Below, in pieces: positions 9,897 to 22,175 of a DNA stretch of 64,000 bases (within the stretch, counting starts at the first letter, position 1; each line of letters begins with the position of its first letter). A program made the position numbers and the translations under genes. The notes below the pieces were generated by a model. That model saw only the letters and a list, made by a program, of their open reading frames with translations. It was not told the DNA's origin and made no database searches. This DNA is from Ophiocordyceps camponoti-saundersi (nom. inval.) (lineage: Eukaryota > Ascomycota > Sordariomycetes > Hypocreales > Ophiocordycipitaceae). Where the stretch lies: assembly GCA_003339415.1 (NCBI GenBank), contig PDHQ01000126.1, positions 29,457-93,456 of the forward strand, read 5' to 3'.

Positions 9897-12800
9897 ATGC
9901 AGCATCATCCCCACCACCAGCAACAGGGTCTACCGCCTTCGCAGCATCTTCAACACTCGCGCCCCCCGAGCATTGTTCACCAGCATCAGCACCCGCAGGG
10001 TCACGCGCAACAGCACCAGAGCCAGCACCAGCATCAGGGACAGCACCATCACCCGCACCCGCACCCGCATCACCAGGGCGCCTACTCGTCGGTCCCGCAG
10101 GCCTACCAGCCTGGAAACCAGGGTGCAAGCTCCCAAGACGGCCTGGGCTACTACAACCATCCAAGTCCCTACAGCACGCCGGGTGCCAACAGCGGATACA
10201 CATCCGCAGGTAAGCCTCCCTGACCCCTCGCCGATGCCTCTCACCTTTCCGTCGTCGGGAGCCTCTCGACGCGATCGCTGTGCTGATGCCGTTCAGACAC
10301 GTCCGACATGATGGCCGCCGCGCAAATCCCTCGGCCCCCGTATCCCCCAATGTCCTACCACACGCCGCAGTCCAACTCGCCGGCTTCAGTCCCTTCGCCT
10401 TCGCAGCATGACCAGCATCGGAGCATATACGGCCAGCCGCCGTCGCAGCATCTGCAGCAGTCCATGTACTACCAGCCGCAACCACACTACCAGTCGTTGC
10501 CCGCGCATCCAACCGCCTCGCCTTACGCCCAGCACGCGCACCACCCCCAGCAGCAGCAACAGCAGCAGCAGCAGCCCATTACGTCTCAGCCCGGTGTCAT
10601 CATGTCCCATTCGGCGCCTCAAAACCAGATGACCCAGCACGCCGCGCAACACGCTCAGGCCGGCATGACTGGCAGCCCGCGTCCCAAGATCGAGCCTCAA
10701 GTCCCCGTGCAGCAGCAGCAGCATCAGCATCAGCAACACCAGCAGCAGCAGCTCTCGCGTCAGACCCAGGCCTCCCCTATCCCTCAGTCGCAGCACCAGC
10801 ACAGCGCCCCTCCGCTTCAGAGCCCCGGCAACCCGGCAACCGGTGTCAACCCAAACGCTGCCCCGGGGCCCATCCCGGCCACCACGCCGCTCGTCGTCAG
10901 GCAGGACGGCAACGGCGTCCAGTGGATCGCCTTCGAGTACTCCCGCGACAGGGTTAAGATGGAATATACCATCCGCTGCGACGTCGAGTCCGTCGACACC
11001 AACGCACTCTCGGCCGAATTCAGGCAGGAAAACTGCGTCTATCCGCGCGCCTGCTGCCCCAAGGAGCAGTACCGAGGAAACCGGCTGCTGTACGAGACTG
11101 ACTGCAACCGGGTCGGCTGGTCGCTGGCCGAGCTTAATCCCCCCCTGCGCGGCAAGCGTGGTCTCATCCAGCGGGCCGTCGACAGCTGGCGAAACAGTAA
11201 CCAGGACCCCCGTCTCCGGAGCCGACGGGTTCGCCGCATGGCCAAGTTGAACACGCGCAAGAACGTCCAGGGTACGCCCACACCGCACCCCGGCGCTGCC
11301 CACATGCCGGGGCCCGCCGCGCCGTCAGGGATGCCTGCCGCCCCCCCCATGGGGCCGGCTGGCGCACCGTCCCTGGGGAAGCCAGGGCTGGGCGGCATGG
11401 GACAGCCGATGCATCATCATGCCGGGGGTCATCATGACGGAGGTGCCCCCGGTGAAGAAGTTGGTATGTTCCACTAGGTGTGATGCTCAAGTTTATCTTC
11501 ATCGTGGCTATTCCCTTCCCCTGCACGTCATCACCACATGGCACAACCATGCCAGGACGGTTGACGTCGTCACCCGCAATACCCCCCATCCCTGTGGCAC
11601 GGCCTTTTTTCTTCTTTTTGATCTTTGCAAGATACCACTTCACTTTCCTGTCGTATCTCCTTAACGTCGAGTTCTTTTGCGAGATGCAAAAGCCCTTCAG
11701 GTGGTCCGTTCACTGTCTCGTCACTTTTTCCTTCTTTCATATGTCGGATTTCACGACGAGATGGATTGCGTCTATTGTATATTTTCTTCATTGTCAAGGC
11801 GTGATCGTCATCAATCATGTTGAACTACACACACACAGCATACCCTTTTGAAGTTGCCCCTCACCAGTTGGTGTTCATGATTATTCTCTTCTTTCTGTTT
11901 CCCTCCCCCCTTTCGCTTTCCTGTCGTTGGGCCAGGTCTCATGCCCTGGATATACCCATCGTCTGTATAATATCTGAAATTTGCATCGCGACTTTGTTGT
12001 TCACCTCCGTTTGCGTCTCGTTGCGGCTTGCTTTCTTGCCACGTCATAGCGGAGGTCGTATAAGACGGCACCGGAATTGTCGTGAGTTCTCAGGCTAACG
12101 TTTTTCGCCGAGGTATCGGCAACTCCTACCAAGACCAACACCATCATCACGCCCCAGCACCTACGGGCCAGGGTGATGACTTGAGACAGGCGCATGTCTT
12201 CACAGGATACGGTGGTCAAGGCTACCCTACCGGCGCCCCAGGAGGACCGATGTCTCACATGGCTCCCCGCTCAGGCGGTGCGATCCCCGCCAGAAGCCAC
12301 AGCCGATCGATGGCAGATGAGCCGGAAGGTCTCTTCCCAGACATTGCCGAGGCGAAGAAACGCAAGTTTATCTTGGTCGAGGACAATATACGCGGCTCGC
12401 GGCTCCGCGTCCGCGTGACGCTGGATGGCGTCGACACCAATGAAATTCCCGACAGCTTCCGCAAGGGTGCCAGCGTGTATCCTCGCAGCTACTTCCCCAG
12501 GGAGATGCAGAGCCCGCCGCCGAGCGCAACGGGCTCGCGCTTCTTCGCCGATGACCTGTCGGACGACGGTATCCAGGACACGGAGGGTCGGGACGCGAGC
12601 CACCACCGCGCACCGAAGCCGATCGGAGAAGTGGTCAGGGTAGCCTTGGCTGAGGGCCAAGAGGGCGAGGCCACAATTCCGAGAACGCGGCAATCCCGAC
12701 GCGGCAAGGAGGTCAGACTCAACGATCTCGCCTATCGGATGGCTTGGCTGCAGAGCCGCGTGTTTGCAGGCAGGACCGTGTTCCTGCAGCGAGCCCGTGA

Positions 12801-13009
12801 GTGAAATCGGGGGGATCTCTCATGTTTTGTGTTGGCAAGGCTGACTTTTCCGGGGGGTTGTTGTAGTCGACTGCTACCGCAACAAGACGCGGGCGGCGAT
12901 CGAGGGCACCATGCGCGACGTGGCCACCGTGGCACCCTTTTACGAGACTCGAGCCGGCAAGCGGAGATGGACGGATCGAAGACGGCGAGGCGAAGAGAGC
13001 GAAGAATGA
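9897..13009 (+). CDS. Gln/His-rich developmental regulator, medusa (MedA/Acr1/Ren1) type candidate
   Basis: Exon 9897-10209 joins 10297-11463 (GTAAGC donor, CAG acceptor, frame checked). The final exons 12065 or later to 12796 and 12867-13009 are joined by GTGAGT/TAG. Gln/His/Pro-rich sequence fills the first half, including CAG-coded Gln runs near 10548 and 10716. Two conserved blocks follow. One is WIAFEYSRDRVKMEYTIRCD, then ENCVYPRACCPKEQYRGNRL and RGLIQRAVDSWRNSNQDPRL. The other is KRKFILVEDNIRGSRLRVRV, then LDCYRNKTRAAIEG and APFYETRAGKRRW. This architecture recalls conidiophore regulators of the medusa family (DUF8032-like domain); the name is from memory. A single 601-nt intron 11464-12064 keeps frame (784 residues), but its AAG acceptor is weak and a small exon may be missing. 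The ATG at 9897 overlaps a good acceptor (CTGAT...ATGCAG), so an upstream exon is possible. Confidence 0.6.
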
Positions 13010-13454
13010 TTGACGAGCATCTTGTGTCTTTTTGCCTTGCCCTTGTCACGACGCAATCGTTGGTATTGTTGGCTGGCGGATCTTGCCGCCGCCTCTTTGG
13101 TATCTTGCTGCGTGCAGGCCTTTGGTTCAGTTCATGATATCCGGTGTCTGCGTGAGGCACCAGCAACCCTTTTTATGCTGGATAGGGGGTTCATCGTCCT
13201 ATTTTTCACCCTTTTCGTTTCGACCCCCCTTTTTTTCGATTAATTCGAGTCGACTGATCAGACGGTGCTCTGAGTCGATGGTTTTAGCCGACGTATGTGT
13301 TTTGTACAGAAACTGCAAAAAAACGACCTATACATATTGCCTGAATAGAGGATGGGAGACGTGAATCGAGCAGTTGGTGTCAAAGGAGCGTAGGAACGAA
13401 GGGTATGCGGCGACTTATATATGGAATTTGGATGAGCGGTATTCGTACAGGTCA

Positions 13455-13570
13455 GGGGGGGGGGGGGGGGGGGGGGAGGGAGGGGGGGAAAAAGGGGGGG
13501 GGGGGGAGGTGTGAGGGGGAGACAACAGAAGAGAAGCGAGAGAGACTCGAGAGGGAAAGANNNNNNNNNN

Positions 13571-13621
<51 letters not shown>
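13455..13621 (+). other. Assembly gap (10 N) flanked by poly-G
   Basis: G22 at 13455-13476, further G-rich sequence, ten Ns at 13561-13570, then 51 consecutive Gs (13571-13621). The fixed 10-base N run marks a scaffold join of unknown true length. The sequence beside it should be treated as unreliable. Confidence 0.95.
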
Positions 13622-13624
<3 letters not shown>

Positions 13625-14721
13625 GATGAGAGTGGCAGCTGGGCAGGGGTGGGAAAGATGTGCGAACGATGAAATACGAGAGGCTTCATCGAACCGGGGG
13701 GGGAAGAGCAAGGGAAGGGTTGAGTTGAAAGAGGACTGGTCCCTGTTCTACATACATACGTGCTACCGGCCGAGTAGGGTCCAGGTCTAGGAGGATTGCT
13801 GGTAGGGGGGGTTGGAAGGGAGGAGTAGCAGAGGTCCGGGATCGATCCTCTTATGATGGTCTGTGACGGTATGCATGGTCTAGACAAGACAACCCATCTG
13901 GGGGGGGGGGGGGATTGTTCGTACGGATACATACATACCTACGTACGTGTGAGTGGGTGTGTAAGTGTCTGCTAGTCTAGGATGGATTTCATGATACGAA
14001 TCAAATCAAAGAAATAAACAAGAAAGAGGCAGTCGGTGTAAAGAGTTGAGTTGAGATTTTTATTCGAGCCATCGGAGACCCGGGGCGGTCGGTGGTGGTG
14101 GCTCCATATCCATAACCCGCTCCGAGGTGGGGGGGAGAGGCCCCGGAGACCGGGGGGGGTGGAAGGGGAAAGGGGGATAAAAATCAAGAAGATGGCGTAT
14201 CCTGTACCGTGTTGCTGAGGGTTTTTTTTTTTCCCCTCCCCAGCCCTGGAAAGTTTTTTGGGGGAAAAACTGAGTCATGGGGATGGAGGGTTTGGCTTCA
14301 CGGCGGTGTGTGCGTACATGTGTATGCTGTTCTATCGTGTTGACGGGGATGGTGGTCGGGGCGTTTTTGCTTGACTGACTCGGTGGGTGCTTGGTTGTCT
14401 CGGAGGGCGATGATGGGCTGTGGGTGAATTACGTGTGTGTGTGGAAGAGAGAGAGGGAGGGGGAGAGAGGGAGGGAAAGAGAGGGAGATTGTGATGTTCT
14501 TACGTTGTGTTTTTGTTGAGTATGTGAGATGGGATGGGATGAGATGAGATTTGGACAGAAGGGCTGAGGCGAGACGTATGTATGTGTATGATGTTGATAA
14601 CTTGATAAGTGACGAGGTGACGACATGTTTGGTGACGGCGAGATGAAGTACATACATATGTGACGTGATGAGCCATGTGCTGAATGAATTGGTTAGGTAT
14701 GTATCGATGACTGCTGAGCCG

Positions 14722-14805
14722 TTCTTCTTCTTCTTCTTCTTCTTCTTCTTGTCGTGTCATGTCATGTCATGTCATGTCATGTTAAGAGGGGGGGGGGGGG
14801 GGGGG
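14722..14805 (+). repeat. (TTC)n, (GTCAT)n and poly-G in succession
   Basis: About nine TTC triplets, then about five GTCAT pentamers, then G18 at 14788-14805. Three different simple repeats lie side by side in gene-free DNA. Confidence 0.85.
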
Positions 14806-17581
14806 CTTTCTTCTACGCCAAGGCCGGTTTGTCCACTTTCCGATCGATTTCGTTGAGCCTTCTCGCGCCTTTTTCTTTTCTTTCTTTTCCTTGTGGGTTG
14901 TTCCGGGGGCGTCGGATATTTGTATGTATGTACGACTGTCTGTATGGGGATAGGCTAGCGAAGGGGGGAGGGAGATGATACACGTTTTAAAAAATTAAAG
15001 TGAGGCATCCTATTTCTTCCCGAATGGGTGGCAGCTTTTCATTCATCGTGATTCTTCTTTTTTTTTAAACTCTATCCGTAGATGTATCAGTCTTCTTCTT
15101 CTTCTTCACAGCTTATAAGTATGTGAGTGAGTGAGTGAGTAAGAATCGTTCAAACTATCGGAACAGGGATGGACGTAGTGAAGTGGGCAAAAACTGCCAA
15201 GGCTTTCTGTGAATGCCCAAGTGGCTGGTGTGACGGGACCTTTCCCCCCCTAAGCTATTCGTACAAGGCAGACACGCCCGACTAGTTTAGTCCCCCTCGT
15301 TGGCTTTTCAAGGTCCACGTGTGTAGCAAACCTGATTCTGCCTTGTACATAGTTGTAGGTAGGGATGGGTACCTACGTAACTCGCAAGACTGAAGAACAG
15401 CTCATCACTCTTCGACTGGGTTGTGGCGACTTCGTGCTGGTCATTCTCTTGCAAAGCTGCTGCGTCTTGGGCTGGGAATGAGCATGGGGGACTTATATGG
15501 GTTCGAGGTCTCACGTTTGTACGATCAAGGACAGATCGATAAATGCCGGGCTATGAATTGGAGATCCCGGGTGCTAGCGGCGGTAGCAACCCAACTATCC
15601 GTACTCCCTACTCAGAATAGCATCTGGTCTTCTCTGTGACAGCTTCCTTTGGACGTGTCGATTCGGAAAGTTGATTGCTTACTCTCCGTCCGTTGGGCCG
15701 TTGTCGAGATGCATCCGTTGCAATTTCTGCGTAACGGTTATAGTCGAGGTTGGAGAAGGGGTGTTGCTTTTTGGATTCTTTTTATAGGGTAGTTGCTGGT
15801 GTTTCTTTCGGGATCAGGCGGTGGGTTGGGAGAGCTGGTGCGGTGAGATGAATGGCTGAAGAACAAAGGAACATGAGCGGGAAGGGAGGAAGATGGTCAC
15901 GTAGTGCTTGGGTCGAGTGGTGATTCATCCATGAGTAACTATATATAGCTATATCTCCCCATTACATGCAAGAAAGGAAGGCCGATACTGTAGACGTGTA
16001 TACCTAGATGTGTAGTCATAATAGGGTCTATTAAAGCTTCATCCTGCATATAAGCGTTTGTATATACATATGTATGTACGGATACCAAATGGCCTCTTTT
16101 GCTGCGAGTCGTGATCCCTTCTCTCCGAAAGAGAGGTATCTACGGAGTATGCATCAGTCTTTGAGGGAAGCGGGGGATTCATACATACATACACGACACC
16201 TTTTGCCATCAACATCATCATCATCATCATCTTTGTGAAAGTGAGTAGACTCTGCAATTTATTTATAGGTAGGTCTCAAGAAAGAAGAAGAGACTACCTA
16301 GTTTAGTTGGTAGGTAGGTCCGAACATGAACTGACGTGTATGTATGTATATACTGTGTTGTACGTTGCTATGGCATGTGAATAGGAGCATTTGTCTAGGC
16401 TTACGTACCTACCGACTGTTTATTGATGTTGTATCTGTTTGATTGTGAAGCAGCTGAACAGGGATGATGGTGGCCGATTAGATGTCGTGCATTTTATGGC
16501 TTATTGATACGGATTACACATACTGACATACATTGTACGTTGAGGTTGTGCTGTGCTGGGCTTCCATAACACCACGTGTATCCGTATTGGCAGGGTGAGC
16601 ATGTGCTTGAATAGAGCAGTCTTGGCAAATTCAGGCTTACATCAGGTCGACCTCTCCGCGGCCCGACAGCAACTTTCGGTGACGGGGGGCACAAAGGGGA
16701 AGTGTTAATTCTTGGCTGACAGCCTGACAGACACAGCAAGTTGTTGTCAACTTGGTTGTTATGCAGACGCAGATCTAGCCCTCTTTGTTTTTTTTAAAAC
16801 CGCTTCCGCTAACTATAAATAGGAAAGCTCTAGGCCTTGACAGTGGCACTTAATAAAGGATGAGGGAAAGGGGAGCAAGGAAATATAGAGAGAGAGAGAG
16901 AGTAAAAAAAGGGGGGCGATATCGGAGGTTTCAGCACTGGTGTGTGGGCTACGCACGGGGCAGGGTGATTGAGATGAGCAGAGCAAAATCGCGATTGAAG
17001 CGGGTGGTGCACAGGCGCCTACCAGTTGCTGATACATACCTATGTACATAGTAATTGTTCTTTTCTCCCCCATATCATCGGACCTTGCTGGATGCGGCGC
17101 TTGGAGTTGGAAGCTACCGTTATGAGTTACCGCTAGGAGGTGTTTGCCATTGATGTGATCCGTATGTATGTAGTACCTGTAAGCTCAAGTTTGTACGCAT
17201 GTATGTAGGTACTCAACGCCCTGCTTTAACGTGGCGGGCTACTTTCCATCCGTGGTGTGTCCGACTTCGAGGTACATGCTTAGCCTACCGGGTCTGCTAC
17301 AGCCTTAGTACAGCCTACATACAGGCAAGCAAGCAAACCTGCCCAAACCAAGAACTTCCTTTTTCTCCCCATTGCCGGCCCGATCTTCAGGTTTCCCTTG
17401 CCTTGACATTTGTCCAAAAGCGCCTGGGCCTAGCACTCGCCTTCTATAGTAGGCACTTGGTTTTGTTAGTACCGTGATGTGACAACTCGGAAGGCAGAGC
17501 AGACTCTCCAGCCGGCGATAGTGGTACAGAGTATCCGTAGGCGTAGTGTAGGTACCTCCTTACTACCGTACTAACCCATTG

Positions 17582-17935
17582 GCTCCCCCCCCCCGGCCCC
17601 CCTTCTCCTCTCAGGCTCTCTCTCTCTTCTCTCTCTCTCTCTCTCTGCCCCCCAAAGCACTGGCTTGTTCCCCCCCTCCCGCCCGCCCCCCACGGCTCCC
17701 TTTTTGCTTTTCTCTCCCTCCCTCTGCTTCCTTTCAGTGCCCCCCCCCCCTCCCCCCTCCTCATCTCTCTCTCTTTCTCTCTCCCGTACAAGACTTTGTC
17801 TCTCATTCTCACCTTTCACCTCCAAACGCGAGCCTCCGGGTCTCTTTCGTCCTTCCCCCCCCACCCCTTTCCTTTACTTCTCCCTCCCTTCCCTTTCCGT
17901 TTCCTTCCTCCCCCCCCCTTCTCTTCCTCTTCTGT
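17582..17935 (+). promoter_or_regulatory. Long polypyrimidine tract upstream of CK1 gene
   Basis: About 350 bases of almost pure C/T on the plus strand, ending at TCTTCTGTTAG. CT-rich boxes upstream of the transcription start are common in highly expressed filamentous-fungal genes. The tract lies 0.8-1.15 kb from the CK1 start codon, and the leader between them may itself be spliced. Confidence 0.45.
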
Positions 17936-18730
17936 TAGGATTCGCATCGGCATCTTGTCGGGTCACCGCGAAGTGGCCTTCGATCTTGTGGAATCCTTCA
18001 TCGAAATTTTGCCCGTACCGACCGAACCGAAGAGGCTTCGAGCCTCGCCCACGATTTTTTTTCTTTCATTTTTTTTTATTCTCCTTCTACCTCGACAACC
18101 CTATTCGTCGAGAACAAAAAGAAAAATCCGATCAAATTGCGTGCACGGGCGGACAGCTGTGAACGGGACAACTCGACTCTTTTTCTTCCCCCCCCCAAAC
18201 GATTATTCCGTGTCATCGTCGCTCCCCACGTCTACAATACAACCCACCGATCTCGAGGTAAGCTGCGACTCTCAATCGAAGGCTTGCATTCCTCCGCTGC
18301 CGTCGTTGCCCAGACGATGCAAGCCCGTCTTTCTTGTCATCACACTTGAGCTGCCTACTTTTTTTTTTCCCACCGATTCACATCTTCCCTAATTTTCGCC
18401 CGCTTCACTGTCCCTCCCCGTTACCCGGAGGCCTGAGGCGGCAGTTTGTTCTGGAACTCCAGTGATTTGCCCGAGCCGCACCGAACTTGGCCCGGGTGGC
18501 GTTACTGCCCTGCAGAGCCTGTTGGCCGCCTCTCCACTCTTCTCTCACACGCACACGCACACGCACCACTCGCATTCGCCCTCTTCTCCGTCTACACTTT
18601 CCGTCCCTTCAGTCCCTTCGTTGCTGACCGCAGGCATAGCCAACTCTCGATCCGTCATTCCTCACCTGTGGTATAACGTGACGCTCTCGCTACCCTGGTG
18701 CAACCAAGCCCTCGTACTTGTCTGCCCAAC

Positions 18731-20374
18731 ATGACGACCATGGTGAGTCCGTCCCACTCCTTTGTCGCCCCGTCACACGTTCCTTCTCCTCTTCCTCCTT
18801 CACTCCTCATCACTCCCTCCTTTTTTTCCGTCATCTCCTGTCCATTTCCCTGTGTTTGCCCGGTCGAGACAGAAAGGCGAGGCTTCCGACAGCCCCAGTG
18901 CCCGACGAGCCTCCTTTTCCCTTTTTCCTCACCGTCTTTTCACCGACCTCTGTCGTCCCCGTCCCCCTCCCCGTCGCACCCTTCACGCAATACACTACCC
19001 GATGGCTGCTGTCCCGCTCGAATCGGACCCTCTCGGTCCGCTACGGAACCGCCCCCTCGCTGACGCCACTCAGGATCTCCGCGTCGGTAACAAGTATCGC
19101 ATCGGCCGCAAGATTGGCTCTGGCTCCTTCGGCGACATCTACCTCGGCACCAACATCATTTCCGGCGAGGAAATTGCCATCAAACTCGAGTCCGTCAAGG
19201 CCAAGCATCCTCAGCTCGAATATGAGGCCCGCGTCTACAAGTCGCTCGCTGGCGGCGTCGGCATCCCTTTTGTCCGCTGGTTCGGCACCGAGTGCGATTA
19301 CAACGCCATGGTTCTTGACCTCCTCGGCCCCAGTCTCGAGGACCTCTTCAACTTCTGCAACCGCAAGTTTTCTCTCAAGACGGTTCTCCTCCTCGCCGAC
19401 CAGCTCATCTCTCGCATCGAGTACATCCACGCCAAGTCCTTCATCCACCGTGACATCAAACCGGACAACTTTCTCATGGGCATTGGCAAGCGCGGCAATC
19501 AGGTCAACGTCATCGACTTCGGTCTCGCCAAGAAATACCGCGACCCCAAGACCCACTTCCACATCCCATACCGCGAGAACAAGAATCTGACGGGCACCGC
19601 CCGCTACGCCTCCATCAACACCCATCTCGGCGTCGAGCAGTCTCGCCGGGACGACATGGAGTCGCTTGGCTACGTCATGCTCTACTTTTGCCGTGGTTCC
19701 CTCCCGTGGCAGGGTCTCAAGGCTGCCACGAAGAAGCAAAAGTACGACCGCATCATGGAGAAGAAGATGACGACGCCGACCGAGGTCCTCTGCCGCGGTT
19801 TCCCCAATGAGTTCGCCATCTACCTCAACTACACCCGCTCCCTCCGCTTCGACGACAAGCCCGACTACAGCTACCTCCGCAAGATCTTCCGCGACCTCTT
19901 CGTCCGAGAGGGCTTCCAGTACGACTATGTCTTCGACTGGACCGTCTACAAGTATCAGAAGAACGCCCAGGCCATCGCCCAGGCCGCCGGTCAGGCCAAC
20001 CCGGAGGACGATGACAAGGCTCGTGCCTCGCGTGCCAACCAGGCCGGTGCCGCTGCTGCTGGCGGTGCTGCCAAGCCCGCCAACGCTGTTCCAAACCCAC
20101 GTCGTAAGTACCTTGAAAGGGGCAGCGGCATGGCCGCCGACACTCCCGATGCCAACCGTGCCATTGGCGGTAGCGACAGGATGTGAGTCTCGCCCAAACG
20201 AATCGTTTTCCCAGTAAGGAGTCACTCCTGCCCTCGGTCCGATCCTGTCCTGATTCCCGCCGCCCAAATGCCTGATTTGCTGACATGCCGTGGCTGACTC
20301 AGTCCACGGTAAATAGGCTGCGTTCAGCTTCGAAGGCCGCCAACGATGCTTCGGACGGCTATCGAGCACATTGA
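18731..20374 (+). CDS. HRR25: Casein kinase I, delta/epsilon (Hrr25) type
   Basis: Three exons: 18731-18742 (only MTTM), 19074-20182 and 20317-20374, joined by GTGAGT/CAG and GTGAGT/TAG introns of 331 and 134 nt. The product has 392 residues and starts [19 protein letters not shown]. Kinase features in order are the glycine loop [14 protein letters not shown], the IDFG metal-binding motif and the CK1 hallmark [11 protein letters not shown]. The KKQKYDRI basic cluster is also present. The C-terminal tail is Ala-rich and ends [32 protein letters not shown]1 of this class acts in DNA repair, vesicle traffic, ribosome maturation and, in Neurospora, the clock. The 331-nt first intron is open in frame, so a longer N-terminus from the ATG at 19002 is an alternative reading. 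The MTTM-DLRVG join matches what I know of the family. Confidence 0.95.
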
Positions 20375-22175
20375 TTCAGTGGAATTGGTTCTGCCCCCCT
20401 CTCAACTCTTCGTCCGGTCGCCGCATCTCGCCAGTCCCCCCGTGCTCCTCGGTTCGGCCTGCAACTCGAGTACGACCGGCCATGACCTGGCTTTACTGAT
20501 CGGACGATGATGACCGGAGCGATCACGTCATGGCGCCATCGGCATCCATGTCCTTTTTCTTTTCCCCGGGAGAGGACTGGAGCTGGTTGACTGACAGGCT
20601 CTTCGTCTTGGCCCTGACCCTTTCCTTTCCTTTTCTTTGTGTTTCTCTATTTCCTACGCAATGGTGTATCTCGTTCTTCGACTTTGGACGCATTTCTCAG
20701 CTCTCTTCCGTCGCATGGCTCGGATGACGCGGAAAGGACGATGAGACCTCGGTGACGGCGGATACCCCCCCCTTCCGCGTCGCCAATGATCTCTTCGCCC
20801 TCTCCGTCAAGCATCTGAACGGCACGTCCGGTGAGGAGGCCGGTTGGCTCAGCGCGTTGGTTGGCAAGTCGGTGGCAAAAGCCCTTTTCGCACGGACCGG
20901 CCCTGTTACCCCCACGCAACCCCCGGACCGCCCGCCTCAGCGAGTGTATGCATGTGCACGAGCCCGAACGGTCAAATCAGTTTTTCGGTGCTGAAGAGGC
21001 TCGCTGCCAGTCGTTGCGGTTACACTTGCGTTTCCTCAGCAGGCATTTCCTTGACTTTTTTACTTCTTTTTTTTTTCACTTCGGTTTCCGATCATTAATA
21101 GTGCTTTACGGATGCTTACGTCTTTCTGGGTTCTCCTTGGGACCGAGGCTACTCGGCCACGGCTTCTGGGGAGGTATGCAGGGGTCAGAGGAGTGGAGGG
21201 GAGGGTGTGAAAGATGGAGGTTGATGTGGAGACGGTCGAGCAGCAACGATGGGATCAAGATTCGTTCACCAACATGTTCTCGCCGACTACTACCGACAAG
21301 TCATACACGACCGGCAGCGAGGAAGGAGATCGGACTTCGGTAGGCGATTGTTTGCGGTCGAGGGTAGAGGGGAGGCAAAGAAGACGCGTCGGTATCGGGG
21401 CCACGGGATGCGCGGGCTCTGATGGGAATTGACTGCTAACCACCGACAAGGAGCTTCCGGTGGCGGTTTGTCAGACGAAGGAACGGTGAGACGTTTGCTA
21501 CCAGACTGGTTCAAGACAGTATACGTACGGCAGTTCTAGTTTCATTCTACTTTTTGCTCGCACTGCAGCTCGTAAGGTGACGAACGAGGCGCAATCTGGG
21601 CATGTGGCAGGCATAGGGTGACGTGAGTCTCTGGTCAGCAAGTATTCCAGCAGCCCAGCGGAGGAGTTGGAGCGGGGACTTATTCTGGGATCCAGCATGA
21701 TACGTGCCATTTAGTTCACGAGGAGGTAGATGATGCGGATGGATGATACGGTGAGATGATATTCTTGTATGTATATGGTATCCCAGCTTGTAAGGTACCT
21801 AGTAGGTAGGGTAGGTGGTAGGTAGGTAGTAGGTAAGAATAATCAGCGGGTGGGTGTAGGTAGTTGGAAGGTTAATTAGTAGCTGAGAATCTGGACGGCC
21901 CGAAGCGCGTCTCTATTCGTACAACAGATGGGAATAATCCGTGTACTATGCACACACTTGAGGCACGAGGCTGACGTCAGGTGGAGGGACGAGGTGGACC
22001 GTGGAGGAAGGGATGGAGCTATCTGATAAGGTGCTGGCCAACTCTGAAGCAGCAGCCGTTACGTGACGACGGCTCAGCTCATGCAAATACTTAAACACAA
22101 ATCTCGTCCTCAGTCCACGGTCATCGTGCACAAAACACAGGCATCATCAGGGCGGAAAGCCTCACTCGAGACGGC
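20375..22175. other. 1.8-kb intergenic region, no gene seen
   Basis: This should contain the CK1 3' UTR and the promoter of the 5-phosphatase gene. Local frames of up to 170 residues have no domain or fungal codon pattern. TAGGTA-type tetranucleotide repeats cluster at about 21790-21860. Confidence 0.55.

Larger units (their letters stand above)
13010..18730. other. 5.7-kb intergenic region with assembly gap and repeats
   Basis: I see no supported gene. The block holds the N gap, several G tracts, TTC, GTCAT, CATA and TAGGTA repeats, and a 350-base polypyrimidine stretch before the CK1 gene. Reading frames here are short or low-complexity, such as the poly-Pro frame read across the G tracts. 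The part from about 17580 to 18730 is pyrimidine-rich and typical of a fungal promoter and 5' leader, so it probably belongs to the casein kinase gene. Confidence 0.6.

Noticed and set aside
10386..11303. 305-codon minus-strand frame opposite the medusa-like gene
   Set aside because: Leu/Val runs are antisense to CAG/CAC repeats. The plus strand carries the conserved domain.
13258..13932. Poly-proline frame crossing the N gap
   Set aside because: Produced by reading the G tracts; it contains undefined residues and no protein-like segment.
15421..15639. Short frame at 15.4 kb
   Set aside because: 72 codons with no similarity I recognise, in repeat-rich DNA. A GGTTCGAGG-like tRNA B-box at 15500 was considered, but no acceptor stem or cloverleaf could be formed.
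19041..20369. 442-codon open frame on the minus strand
   Set aside because: It is antisense to the CK1 gene and arises from GC-rich third positions. Val/Gly/Leu-rich without any domain, while the plus strand encodes a complete kinase.
20831..21343. 170-codon frame downstream of CK1
   Set aside because: Includes a Phe-rich low-complexity stretch from T runs and lacks domain or splice evidence; likely 3' UTR or intergenic.
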